A DNA stretch of 64,000 nucleotides, from assembly GCF_902686445.1 (NCBI RefSeq), contig NC_062216.1, positions 15,971,084 through 16,035,083 of the forward strand, written 5' to 3'. The stretch comes from Sciurus carolinensis (taxonomy: Eukaryota > Chordata > Mammalia > Rodentia > Sciuridae). Numbering within the stretch: position 1 is the first letter of the stretch; every line of letters starts with the position of its first letter. The notes under the pieces are model-generated. The model did not search any database. It saw only the letters and a program-made list of their open reading frames with translations, and was not told the origin of the DNA. This document shows, piece after piece, positions 46,130-56,745 of this stretch. Both the position numbers and the translations under genes were made by a program.

Positions 46130-46409
46130 TACAGACAGTCCCCAACTCACAATGATTCAACTGTTGATTTTTTTGATTTTACAATGCATTTAATAGAAAC
46201 TTTATTTCGAATTTTGAATTTTGATCTTTCCTGGTCTGGCAATCTGCAGTGTGATAATCTCTCCTGATGCCCACTGATAGGCAAATGGAAGTATTCTGAG
46301 CACGTTTAAGTCAGGCTGGGCTAAGCTATTAGTTCAATAGGTCAGGCGTGTTAAATACATTTTTGACTTCTCGTATTTTTAGTTTATGATAAGTTGAGGA
46401 GCTTTGGTG
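46130..46409 (+). mobile_element. Non-autonomous Tigger-type DNA transposon
   Basis: After a TA at 46130 it starts CAGACAGTCCCCAACTCACA. The body includes TTCTGAGCACGTTTAAGTCA near 46294, GGCTAAGCTATTAGTTCAAT near 46319 and TTAAATACATTTTTGACTTC near 46350, then the start of the far inverted repeat (GATAAGTTGAGGAGC). These are hallmarks of a short TcMar-Tigger-like element whose ends read ACAGTCCCCGACTTACGATG. No transposase frame. Confidence 0.7.
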
Positions 46410-46414
46410 CTTTG

Positions 46415-48235
46415 TTGCTGGAAGAAAGGACAAATTGTGGGGGGGCCAAGCTTAGGGGAGGGATCTGGGCCCTGCTGGCCAGATTGAGTCTTTTGGGGTG
46501 TGGGCAGGACTCACCCAGAAATAGGGTGCAGCTCCACAATACCATCTTGGTGAGATGAGAGAGGGGCAGAAGAAGGGAGTGTCCAAGGGCCCTGGGACCC
46601 AGGCTGAGGCTTCAGGAGGCAGGGACAGCAATGGGACCAGGTGGGAGGCAGCTAATATGTATGTTAAGCATATGGAAATGAGAGCAAACAGTGGAGCTAG
46701 GGAGACAAATATTGAACAGGGTCTCGGCCTAAGACTGAGCCAACATGGGGAAATGAGAGGTTGCTGGAGAAAATGAGCTGCAGAGAGAAAGGAGGCAGGG
46801 TGGAGGAGGGGAGGCTGAGGCTGGGACTCCAGAACCACCCTGAGGCTGGGGCAGCAAGCTGGCCAGCATACCTGCAGGCACTGACACCAAGAGTCTGCAT
46901 GTGCCAAGTCAGTGCCAGACAGCGTTGAGTGGTGGAGATTGCCATCTTGGTAGACATTTCCCTATTTGGGTACATCTCACCCTTTCTCAGCACGCTGTTG
47001 CCATTTCAGGTAGTCCTCTTGTGCCCCCAACCCTGAGCCTGTTTCAGATTTGACATGTCCACCCTACTCATTCCTTGGGTCAGAGCCCTGGAGGTTGCCA
47101 TTTGTTATAGGGACTGGAGCCCCATATGGCTCAGAATGTCTCTGTAGCAGAGGCCTGGGGGCAGCAGCCTGGGTGGGAGGACGGGAAGGGTCGCTCAGTG
47201 ACTGTTCCTGCAGCTCATTTGGCCCGGCAGCCAGTCTTTTCACTTAGGGGGTCATGTTCAGATCTCACTGTCTGAGAATGGGATGGGAGTGGGCTTCGTA
47301 GCCAACTTTCCTCTGTTCTAGAAGAAACAGCAGTGCTACCCAAACCATGGGCAAGGCCAGTGGGGCAGCTCGGGAAGAAGTGTTCATTAGAGAGCATCCA
47401 GCTCAAGCCAGGTAACTGCCGGAACACTGGGGGACAATGAAGGCTGTGTCACAGTCAGAAGGGCAAGCTCTGATCTGGACAAGGGGAAGCTCGCCATCCC
47501 AATAGAGCACTGTTTCCCTTGTTCCTCCAGTTGATCCAGTACTTTCTGTGACCTCTGAAGGAGACTGTGGAGGTAGGGGAGATGGTGGGAGGGAGCTGAG
47601 GTCCACCAAGGCTTTCCCTGTGTATCCCCATGAACAGGAGTGATCCCCAAGGACAGTCGATGACACCTGACTGGCCTCATCCCTCAGATCCAGGTCTGCA
47701 TAAAATAGTTGCATCTTGGGAGATGCAACTCAGGACAGGTAAGTCTTCAGGAGGTCACAGGGTCAGAGCAGGCAGCAAGAGCCAGAGGAAACCTTGGGTC
47801 AAGGTGCTTGGAAATCAGGGGGTGGAACGGGATCCTAGAGTCAGAAATATGGGCCTAGAAGGGAGAGGGCAACCTCCAAACAATGGGCCCACTTCAGTGT
47901 TTGTCCAAAGTCGCCTAAGGTAAGTCAGCTTTGGTCCTAGTCCCCAGAAGAGGAAGTGCCTCTGCAAAGGCTGTCAGGCTTCAGTGAGAACGCAGAGGAC
48001 TTCCATGTCCCTGTCCCTCCAGTGGGGGACCTCACAAAGTATTCTTCAGTTTCATGGCTCTATCAAAGGTTAGGAAAAATGTAGATCAATCTCAACCCCA
48101 GTAACTGTATAACTCTGGTAGGTTCTTCTCTTAGGGGAGGGGCCAGGATAAAATTATATGTTTGCCACTACTTTTGTCTGGGAGGCAGATGCATCCACAA
48201 GTGGCTGAGACCAAATTGGATAAGCACTCGCATGT
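46415..48235. other. Unassigned G+C-richer stretch
   Basis: No gene recognised. A minus-strand open frame of 151 codons at 46907-46452 and plus/minus frames of about 100 codons near 47400-47900 overlap one another, lack recognisable domains and I read them as chance in G+C-richer sequence. Confidence 0.5.
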
Positions 48236-48249
48236 AAGTTTAAAATGGG

Positions 48250-48560
48250 AGCGTGCAGGAGAGGAAGGCTCTACCTGGGTTCCAGGCAGGTGCAGAGGGC
48301 ATGAGATTTAAGCAAGGCCTGACTGTGGAGGGAGACTTCCAGATAGAGAAAGGGAAGGGTCTGCGGACTTAGGAAAGGGCATGAATGGAGTGATGGAGAG
48401 GGAACGAAACCAAGTAAACTCATTCCTGCAGCTTGGTGGGTGCTAAGAATGAGATGACAGAGATAGAGCCCAGTGGTCTTTGTGTGGCAGGATGTGGGAT
48501 TAGGTCCACATTGAAGGCATGGTACAGCCACTGGTGATTTTATAAAACAAAGAATGTGAA
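48250..48560 (-). repeat. Possible L2 relic
   Basis: CTTCCAGATAGAGAAAGGGA near 48335, with a GTGAACTTTATCCTG end near 48556, resembles the complement of L2 ORF2. Weak. Confidence 0.4.
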
Positions 48561-48633
48561 CTTTATCCTGCCTGACCAGCACACCTGGCCTCTCTGAACA
48601 GAGCCAGATTCATCAGGCTGACCTGTTACAGAC

Positions 48634-49019
48634 TGCTTTGGTTTAGTTATGATGTGAGTGTATCCGCAAAGATGTGTGTGTTGGAGGCAGGCTCTCCAAT
48701 GTAGTATGCAGAGCTCTGGACCTTTGAGAAGCAGACCCCTGGGGAAGTGTTTTGGTACATTGACCTCAGAAGAGACCAGGGCTGGTCTCATGGAGTGAAC
48801 TCTCCTGAGAGCAAACCTGACTTCCTGTCATCTCCCTCTGCCTGGGCTCCTGACATGACACTACTCTCCATGACATGATACAACCAAGGAAGCCCTCACC
48901 AGATCCAAATCAGTGGGGCTACCTGATCTGTGACTTCCAGTCAAACTTGTGAGTAAAATGCTTCCTTTAAATATTTTATGACCTAAAGTATTTTGTCACA
49001 GCAAGACAAAACTAATACA
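48634..49019 (+). repeat. MaLR-type LTR
   Basis: Begins TGCTTTGGTTTAGTTATGAT and ends GACAAAACTAATACA, with GGAAGCCCTCACCAGATCCA near 48889 and TATTTTGTCACAGCAAGACA near 48989 in MaLR order. TG and CA ends are both present. Confidence 0.75.
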
Positions 49020-49149
49020 GAGGCCATTCATTTCTTCAAGGACACAAAAACTGTGATTGTACAGCTAATACCTGGTGAGCCCAAGTGCCAATTTCTGTCC
49101 CTACCCAGGGAAAGAAAACTAAGGGGACTGAGAAGAAGTCTATAATCCA

Positions 49150-49390
49150 TTTAGATAAGTTAATTTACATAGGGCACTCAGCAAGTGACTGGAACATACT
49201 AAGTGTTCAGTGAATGCTACTGCATTATAACTGAATCTTCATCAAAACTGGATGAAATAGGTTTTGTGGCCCCATGACTAAAACTCAGAGAGGTTACCTT
49301 ATTATTCCAAGATTTTACAGCTAGTTATTGGAGGTACAGCCTTTGAATTCTGGTCTGATTCTAAAGCCCTTGTCTGTTGCCAGAGAAGTT
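49150..49390 (+). repeat. MIR SINE pieces in opposite orientations
   Basis: 49165-49225 reads like reverse MIR (CTGGAACATACTAAGTGTTC, then AGTGAATGCTACT). From 49228 the plus-strand pattern follows: AACTGAATCTTCATCAAAAC, AACTCAGAGAGGTTACCTTA, ATTTTACAGCTAGTTATTGG, TTCTGGTCTGATTCTAAAGC. Two MIR copies lie head to head here. Confidence 0.6.
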
Positions 49391-51037
49391 TAGTAGACAG
49401 GTGAGGACAAGGATTCTTGGATCTAAACCAAGGAACACTGGGACAGTAGTCCAGGCGTCAGGCTAGAGAGGTGAGGAGGAGTTGCTCACCCACTCTTCAC
49501 TCACTCCTGCAATCAGAACTGAATTGTCCTTGTGAGCCCCTCATGAGGAAGCCATGGCCGTGTTGTCTGAGCAGCTCGCCATGGGTCAGGGAACTCCCAG
49601 AGAAGCCAGCGAAGACTCATGCCTGTGAGTGCCACTTTTCTGCCCTCTGGGTACCTCCAGGATGGCACAGGATGCTACCTCAAGCATTCTACCTTGATAT
49701 GTAATGATAAACAATTGTGTATTTCTTTTACTTTCTTCCTGAGACAACACTCCTGATCCTACTTCTCTCCTCTGTTTGCAGGTGGGGCCACAGGGTCATT
49801 ATTGAGAGTTACCTAAGCCCTATCCTACATAAAGCCAAACACCCAGCCTATGTTGAGGACAGTCCTGTCCTAAGGACCAACTGGGAGAATTCACTATTAA
49901 GGTAATCTTGCTGCAGGTATTGCTCTGATCTTCTGCCCTGGTTCAGAGCTGATTTGTAGTGGTTTCCACGGCCAAACCAGCCTTGGTGTACAGGTGCATC
50001 TGACTGGGAACCTTCATCTGGACCATTTTCTTTGCCAGTCCTTTAGTGTCTCAGGGATGGATCTCCATCTTGCTTTCTTTGCCCATCTTTGATGATGGTG
50101 ACGAGCTATTTGCATCTTCACCTTTCCATGCCCCATCCTCTGAATCCCACTGCAGGCTCCCCATGTTCTCTCTACATTCCTGGCGATGCGATGCCTCCCT
50201 ACACTGTCTATCTCTTTTCACCATGCCCTCAAGAGACAGACCTTCTCTTCTTGCCTGGTATGTCTTTAAATCTCTAATTCTCCCGGTTCTCAACCTCAGC
50301 CAACTGCAGGAACCTTCATGCAATGACAGATGGTACTCCCTGGACTGGAGGTCATTGGCTGATTTGGAGCCCTATTAAAAATTCAAATTTTAAAATCCCA
50401 AGTGATCCAAACACACATTTTAGGGAAACTTGAGCAAACTTCATATTCTACCAATATTTGCAAAGTAAGAGAGAAAGTCAAGTCATTATGAAATGATATC
50501 CTATTAGCTTACATTAATGAAAACAGCATAGCCCAGAGCCATTCCTCTGGGTCCAGAGCTTCCTGGTACCTGGGTACATCTCCAGCTCCTGCTCTGTGCA
50601 GAGCACACTTGGCACAGGTTCTAGGCAGCATCAGTAAACAGTTCCACCAGGCTGGAGGCAGGACCAAGTGAGAAGGTGGCAGGTGAGCTGTCTTTCTGTG
50701 ACTCTCAATCACTGGGCTCCTGACAGCGACCAGGGATGCAACCTGGGGTGAAGGATGTAGTTCTGTCAGTCAGGGCCAAGTGCATCTGAAACTCTCAGAC
50801 ATGTAACCAACACCTAACATCCTGGCTTCACTGTCTCCTCCTTCCATGCCCACTTCTTACACACTTCAACTGCTTCGGTTTTGATTTGTGACAACTTCTT
50901 TCTTTCACAGTACAATTTTAACCGGATCCCATCTTAGAACAGACATATTGGTAATAAGATCCAACTGGGATAGAGAAGCCAAGATTTTCCTATCTCTGCC
51001 CAGTGCGGCACAGCTTTTGGGTTCCCAAGGAAGGCCT
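49391..51037. other. Unassigned stretch sharing two short exact segments with 51.05 kb
   Basis: No named gene or family. The 30-base segment at 49563-49592 and the 23-base segment at 50054-50076 recur, joined, at 51038-51088. Downstream of the first segment, GACTCATGCCT|GTGAGTGC resembles a splice donor, and the frame MAVLSEQLAMGQG is open before it, but no known protein matches. Confidence 0.45.
50275..50445 (+). repeat. MER5-type (hAT) short transposon
   Basis: Contains CCGGTTCTCAACCTCAGCC near 50283 and AAAATCCCAAGTGATCCAAA near 50391, then a TTAGGGAAACTTGAG end, matching the MER5A pattern (GGTTCTCAACC ... CAGGTGATTC ... AGTTTGAGAACC). Confidence 0.55.
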
Positions 51038-51088
51038 GGGATGGATCTCCATCTTGCTTTGTCTGAGCAGCTCGCCATGGGTCAGGGA
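51038..51088 (+). repeat. 51-bp chimera of two upstream segments
   Basis: 51038-51060 (GGGATGGATCTCCATCTTGC plus TTT) is identical to 50054-50076, and 51059-51088 (TTGTCTGAGCAGCTCGCCAT plus GGGTCAGGGA) is identical to 49563-49592, the two joined through a shared TT. Flanks do not match beyond this. Both segments preserve the frame LSEQLAMGQG. Confidence 0.85.
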
Positions 51089-51714
51089 CTTTCCACCACT
51101 CTCTGGAATTTCTACAGAAGACCCTCCAGCTATCTTTAGAGCTCTAACTACTGAGCCTGTCTTGGCTCAGATGAGACTGGCAAGCAGTTGAAATGACATT
51201 CAGCTGGCAGTGGTGGCCTTGGGAACTGAGTAGGGAAGGTGCCTCCATTCACCAGAGACCACTGGGGTACAGCTTTTCCCTGGAATTTAGCAGCACAAAT
51301 TTGCATAAGAATACCTGCCATCAGATTAAGAAGCTTGGAGTCTCAGAGATGATAATGATCCTCTGAGACCAGGGCACCTCCACAGCCAACCCTAAACACC
51401 ATCCACCAGAGATACCCTCAGATATCTGCCATGGTCCTGAAATTCCTTTATTAGAGTCACCCATCTGTCTCAGCATGCCAGAGCTGGATGCAATGTGGAG
51501 GTCTTGGATTATAATTATTCTCACTCTTTATCGGCTCAAAGACCCCTTTGAGAATCCTATGGAAGTAACGGACTATTTTCCCAGCAAGTGCACATGTCCA
51601 CAGCACACAAGAGTCTGCACATAGGATTTGCAGGGAATTTGTGGATTCCCAAGATGCATTCATGGGTCCCAGATTAGCACTCCTTGGTCTCTCTCTACTC
51701 AACATTTCTTAAAG
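51089..51714. other. Unassigned stretch
   Basis: No gene or family recognised. Confidence 0.45.
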
Positions 51715-51815
51715 AAGGGAATAGAGGAACAGAGCGGCTAAGCAACTGACCCAGGTCACACAGCTAAGCAAGGGTTGAGCCACGGATATACCCAACACTC
51801 CGTCCTCATTCCTGT
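51715..51815 (+). repeat. MIR SINE fragment
   Basis: AGCAACTGACCCAGGTCACA, then CAGCTAAGCAAGGGTTGAGC, matches the MIR region (AACTTGCCCAAGGTCACACA; GCTAGTAAGTGGCAGAGC). Confidence 0.6.
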
Positions 51816-52440
51816 GTTTCTCTAAGACTTCCTTCAGGGCTTGGATCTTGGGCCTTTTACAGTCCTCCCTGTTTGCCCTCTGAGAATGGCATGCTCCAGG
51901 CCAGCAGGGGTGGGTAGGCAGCAGGCTGAGGGAGAGCCGGAGGAGGATGCTGTCCTCTCCAACCCATGAAGAGGCAGTTGTGTGCCGCTGAGCAGTGGGT
52001 GTGTGGTCAGCCAGTTCTAGAGCATGTGACTCTTAATGGGTTAATTAGCTAATCATTCTCTGAGACTCAATTTTTTTCATCTCCAAAATGGAGGTGCTAG
52101 CAATGCCCACGATGCAGAGATGCAGTGCACAGGAAGCGCTAACCAGTGGCCAACATCCTCCAGGCTTCACCGTTTTCTGGGGGAGACCTCTGCAGCCCAG
52201 TCCCACTTCCGCCACTGCACATGGCTGTGAGCCAGAGATGCAGGTGCTCACTTTATGCTTCTCCTGTGTTGGTTCTCAGGCAGCTCAGCCTTCTTCCTGG
52301 CTGACCCTGAGTCTTAGGGCTCCTCAGGAAATATGATGCCCGCAGCAGAGAAGTTTGGGCCTTAAGTAACTGCCTCCCCTCACAAGGTTAGCCGCTGTCA
52401 CTCCCCCACCCCATGGCTGCCTGTCACAGGTTCCCAGGCT
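51816..52440. other. Unassigned G+C-rich stretch
   Basis: A weak CTCF-like CCAGCAGGGGTGGG lies near 51901. No gene recognised. Confidence 0.45.
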
Positions 52441-52457
52441 GCCAGCTGCAAGGCCAG

Positions 52458-52475
52458 CTTGCCCCCTGCTGGTCG
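52458..52475 (-). promoter_or_regulatory. CTCF-like motif
   Basis: GCCCCCTGCTGG at 52461-52472 is the complement of CCAGCAGGGGGC, which fits the CTCF core CCASYAGRKGGC at every position. It sits in non-repetitive G+C-rich sequence. Whether CTCF binds it in the animal is not visible here. Confidence 0.5.
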
Positions 52476-52720
52476 TCCAGCCCCCAAAGCAGCAGGCCTC
52501 AGTCAAGCAGCCTCCCTGCAGAGGAACTGAGGCGACAGTGGCTAGCTTTCAGTCAAAGCTGGAGTGTGGGCAGAGCAAGGACTAGGGAGCTGGGGGTGAG
52601 CTGCAGCCACTGTCCAAGGCAGTGCTTTGGGGGGTGGCCCTGCAAAACACTTCCTCCCTTGCAGGATCCAGCTGAAAACTCTTCCCAAGAGCAGCTTGAT
52701 GACTGGGTAATGCCAAAGAG
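52476..52720. other. Unassigned stretch
   Basis: No gene recognised. Confidence 0.45.
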
Positions 52721-52722
52721 CT

Positions 52723-53030
52723 GTTGTGTGTGTGTGTGTTGGGGGGAGAGGGGGCTGCAAAGAGAAGGAGGGGTGCTGGGAGGGGAAGACAAGTTACATC
52801 AGGACCTCAGCTTCCTGGGTGTGTGTGCGCGTGTGTGTGCAGGCACACACACACACACATACACACACAAGCATGCATTCCAGTGAGAGACAGATAAAAA
52901 GAGACAGAAATAGAGACAGAGAGAGGCAGGGAGAAACAGAGGCAGATAGGAATAGAGAGCGAGGCAGAGACCCAGGAACAGGGGGGCTGGAAGAGAGAGG
53001 GAGAAAAAGGAGGAGAGAAGGAGCAGGCAA
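52723..53030. repeat. GT/CA repeats followed by a GA-rich tract
   Basis: A GTGTGTGTGTGTGTG run (52723-52740), then GT changing to CA across 52818-52869 (GTGTGTGTGC to GCACACACAC, an inverted arrangement), then purine-rich GAGACAGA-type sequence to about 53030. Open frames of up to 108 codons on the plus strand and 96 on the minus strand here are products of the repeats. Confidence 0.85.
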
Positions 53031-53049
53031 CAGAAGACATGTGCTTGTT

Positions 53050-53700
53050 TAGCACAATCCGGCAGCTCCCCTTTGGGCGCTGAGATCACATCTGAGACAC
53101 AGCCTGGGGCTTTGGAAATCGCTCAGGTGCCCACTGCAGGGCACAAAGGCCTCAGCAGTGCCGGCAGCTGCCGAGCAGGTGAGCTGAGCTGCTCAGGCCC
53201 CCAGGGTCCCCTCGGCGTCCCAGATGAAGGGACCTAAGCAAGAGCATCTCTTATCTTTCCTGAACAGCGACATCCCCCCACGAGGAGCACAAATAGAATC
53301 CATCCCTGCATGCCTGGGCCGCCCCCTTCCCGGTTAGAGCCATTGCTCGCCTTTCAATTCGGTCTTAAGATGCGATGGATACAAATTGCAAAGGTTTGGT
53401 CAGCTTTTGAGCGGAAAGCAAATTTTATCGCCGGGGAAGGGGGAGGTGGGGAGGTGGCGGGAAGCAGAGGGAAAAAAGCTGAAATAGAAAAATTGCTGAA
53501 AAGCCTCCTGCAGCCTGTCAGGAGTATTAACTTAGGATGATGTAGGAGAAACGACTAAGTGGTTTTTGTGTCAGCTACACTGAATCAAACTTGTTCAAAT
53601 ATATGCGTGTGAGTGTGCGTGGCAGCCAGCGGAGCCCACCTCAGAAATGGAAAACAGCCTCTTAGTTTTAAGGGTTTCTTATGTTTTGCAAATAAGAGAA
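53050..53700. promoter_or_regulatory. Candidate conserved regulatory block, G+C-rich then mixed
   Basis: Non-repetitive, with scattered CpG in the left half (CTCGGCGTCCC, TCGCCTTTCAATTCGGTC). It continues with CAAATTTTATCGCCGG near 53420, AGTATTAACTTAGGATGATG near 53522 and ACGACTAAGTGGTTTTTGTG near 53551. The texture is that of a conserved non-coding element; conservation itself cannot be judged from one genome. Confidence 0.35.
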
Positions 53701-54105
53701 AAGCTATGCATAAATTAGATTAAAAAGGACAGGCCAGGTGGGGGAGGCAGTTGTCTCAGGTTTCTGCGGGAGGGATGGAGGGACTGAGAGGCCCAGAGCT
53801 CTGGCTCCTGAGACCCCACATCCATGATCCTCAGCAAAAGGGAGCTGGGGAGAAGGGGGCGTCCATGGAGCTGCAGGGTTGATGGGCAGGGAGAGATGAA
53901 ACCTTGGATGTGAAGACAGGTCAGGGCCCTAGGAAGAGGAATGGAATGCTCCCTGACGCCTGCAGAAAGCCTCACCCCAAATTCCAGAGGCCTCACCCCA
54001 ATATAATCCTCCATCTCCCTGCTCCCTGAGGAGCAAGTACCACCAGGGGCAGCATTCTAGTTGTCCAAAGGTGTCCTATAGCACCAGCCAGCTGACCTGC
54101 AGCTG
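53701..54105. other. Unassigned stretch
   Basis: A CTCF-like but imperfect CCACCAGGGGCAGC lies near 54039. No gene recognised. Confidence 0.45.
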
Positions 54106-54109
54106 TTAC

Positions 54110-54330
54110 CCCTTTACTCAGTGCTTGCTGCATGACAGGCATTTGTTAAAGTCAATAATTTATTTTTAAAACATTTAGGAAACACATATAATAGGCACTC
54201 CAGCATTGTTCTGAGGGCTTTACAGATAATGAATTACTAACTATCGCCATTACTGTGAGGTAGGTGCTATTGTAAATCATCAAGTTACAGAAAAGGAAAA
54301 TGAAGACCAAGGAGATTGACTTTCTCCGCA
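54110..54330 (+). repeat. MIR SINE
   Basis: Follows MIR: ATAATAGGCACTCCAGCATT, GGGCTTTACAGATAATGAAT, TGTGAGGTAGGTGCTATTGT, AGAAAAGGAAAATGAAGACC. Nearly full length. Confidence 0.7.
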
Positions 54331-55935
54331 ACACCCTCTAGGGTGACAGGGGATGACTGTACCTCCGTGGAATCCCCTCTCCTTGAGCATATGGCAACTT
54401 CCAACTTGCTTCTAAACATTAAAATAGAGCAGAATTGATGGGCTGCTGGGATCGAGCTGTCAGGAAAGACTGAGGGGACTGGAGAGGTGCCACGTGTGGA
54501 AAGGGCCGAGGCAGGGAAGTGTGGGTGACCTTTAGGAGCTGAGAGTGTTGGCCCTACAACTACCAGTGACTGAATTCTGCCAGCACCTCTGGAGCTTGGA
54601 CGAGGACCCTGAGCTGTGGATGGGGTAGAGACCCGGCTGACTCCTGGACTGACCCCTGTGGGTCACTGGGCAGGGCACACAGCAAAGTCACACCTGGACT
54701 TCTGGCTCACAGACACCGTGAGCTAATAAACGTGGAGTTTTAATTCCCAGGTGTGTGGCATTTGGCATGGAAGCAGACGTCAATGCAGGGGTTGAGCTGT
54801 GAACTCTGGCTTCCATGCGGCCCCTTCCGTGCCTCTCTCGGGGGCCTAGTAACTCTCGAAGTCCTCATAGCAACTCTGCATCAGGTTCTTTTATTCCCAT
54901 CTATGGCTGAGGAAGCAGAGCCTGGGGTGGTGAGTGGACCATGGCAGCCCCACAGGGCATGGTCAGGACTCCAGGATGCCAAGGCCTCATTCATTGGCTG
55001 TTGGGCCCCCTCTGCAGTCTGATGAGGTCCCTCTGAGGGCTGCTCGCCTGCGTAGGATGTTCCACTCACTTTCCCTCCTACCTTCCTTGCTTCTCCTTGG
55101 GCTTTTTGGGCCTATTGCTTCTCCTCCCTTTATACCTCACTTCTGATGCCCCGGATGCCCCCTCTCGCCGCCTTTCATTCTGGCCTTCCTCGTGTGCCTA
55201 GTGCACAGGAGACCCTGAGCGGGACCCGGAAGGTGGGAGGTGTTTCCTTCTGTCCCACGTTCACTGTCACGACTTCACTTCTTTCCTTTCCTGTCGCTCA
55301 TGCCACGTCTTGCTCTGGGCATCCTCACTGCTGGTCCTGAAGGTCAGCCATCTGGGTCAGAAGACTCTGCCCATCCTTGGAATGATGTGGGAGTGATGTC
55401 TGGCCAGGGTGGTTTGGGAGCAGCTGCCATTCTTTCTGTTGGCTTGTCATTCAGAGATGGCCCCTCCCAGTCCCTCTCCCCAAATTTGCATGGTGGCCAG
55501 TGCTCCTTCCCCAAAGGGGGCCCAGGCCTTACCAGACCCCCTCCCCCATAGTTCTGCATGTCCAGCGTCCGGTCCCAGCACATGGCATTATCTTACCTTA
55601 ACTGCTGTACACATGCTGGTCACCAAAAGCCCAAAACCATGGATGACATTGAGGGAGGCCTGCCCCTCCGCTCACCTCTTCCATCTGGCCTCTCTTAGGC
55701 AGAAACGGGGAAGATGGTCAGTGAAGAAATGGTCCCTGGCGCCTTCACCAGAAGGCGGGTAAACCATGCCAGGACTGCTTGTCCCCTGGCCAGAGGATGG
55801 GTGGCACAGTGCCCAGGAGCTTTTGAGGGCCCTTGTTATGATATGAGACAATGAAACCACTCTCAGCCTTGGATGCTTTGCAGTTTACCTTGTCCCTTCC
55901 CAGCCCGGGCCTCCGAAACAGCATCTCGGCCAGTC
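54331..55935. other. Unassigned G+C-richer stretch
   Basis: No gene recognised. Near 54719 GAGCTAATAAACGTGGAG may be the tail of an old LTR. Overlapping frames of up to 117 codons on both strands at 55344-55762 have no domain. Confidence 0.45.
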
Positions 55936-55939
55936 CTCA

Positions 55940-56275
55940 GTGCCTTGCCTGTACACACATTCACACGCACGCACACACATGTGTGCCCCTGTGCATACAC
56001 ACACACGCACACGTGCATACACACAGATGCATACACACATGTATACACCCAAGCACATGTACACACACAAACACATCTTCATGCATGCTCCCACACACAA
56101 ATCAACAGGCAAATGTTCAGGCGCATGCTCACATGCAAGCACGTATATATGGGCACACACATACACACAAATGCACTCACACGAGTCTACTCACACACAC
56201 ACACACACACAAGCAATACATACAGGCACACATGTGCCACATGCCTGTGCACACAGGCCCACACGTGTGTGTCAG
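55940..56275. repeat. CA-rich minisatellite-like tract
   Basis: About 330 bases of interrupted CACA, CATA and CACG units, with a pure (CA) run at 56191-56212. Alternating purine-pyrimidine sequence of this kind can form Z-DNA. Three long plus-strand frames (up to 151 codons, T/H-rich) are repeat artefacts. Confidence 0.9.
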
Positions 56276-56279
56276 TCCC

Positions 56280-56580
56280 AGAGCCCAACCTTTGTTTCCT
56301 TGCTAATATTTCTGCATAAGCTTTAGATATTCTAGCTCCCTCCTGAGAACTTTTCCTCTGCACCTGAAGCTCAAGCCTCCTTAATTTGATACTCTCTTCT
56401 ATGCTCTGATCAATGTACATAGAATAAAAACACCGACCTCAACACAAAGGTCTTATAAAGATCAATGGAGACTCTGGATGTGAATGTGTTTCTGGGTGTA
56501 AAGGGCTAAACAAGTTAAACGCAGCCACGTGCCCTGGCTGAGCTTGTTCATTGGCTGTTTGCACAGTAAGTGAGGTAAGG
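56280..56580. other. Unassigned stretch
   Basis: No gene recognised. Confidence 0.45.
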
Positions 56581-56589
56581 ATCCGGGCT

Positions 56590-56745
56590 GCCATTTGCAT
56601 ACTAGTTCTGAATTAGGTCTTTTATAAAATAATGATTTTTTTTTTTCTTCTCTTAGATCCAAGGAGGTTCACTTGTCTGCATCTGATGTTGCTGTTGTGA
56701 CTGGGCGTGGGACCAGAAGAGCCAGGCAGCCATGGTGAGGAGGAT
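56590..56745 (+). other. Exon-like segment with strong acceptor and donor
   Basis: A T-rich run at 56636-56650 leads to the acceptor CTTCTCTTAG at 56656. The 78-base segment 56657-56734 follows, ending AGCCATG with the donor GTGAGG at 56735. Frame 2 of the segment is open throughout (SKEVHLSASDV...RQPW). The last bases, GCAGCCATGG, also fit a start-codon context, but an ATG split at an exon end is unusual. Upstream ATTTGCAT at 56592 is an octamer-like site. It could be a non-coding-RNA exon, a real coding exon of an unseen gene or chance. Confidence 0.3.

Noticed and set aside
46452..46907. 151-codon minus-strand frame, proline- and leucine-rich
   Set aside because: No domain, overlapping alternative frames, G+C-rich composition that makes long frames common.
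52413..52886. 157-codon open frame
   Set aside because: Its C-terminal part is encoded by GT and CA repeats; the rest shows no domain.
55851..56326. Three overlapping T/H-rich frames of 128 to 151 codons
   Set aside because: They are translations of the CA-type tract in successive frames.
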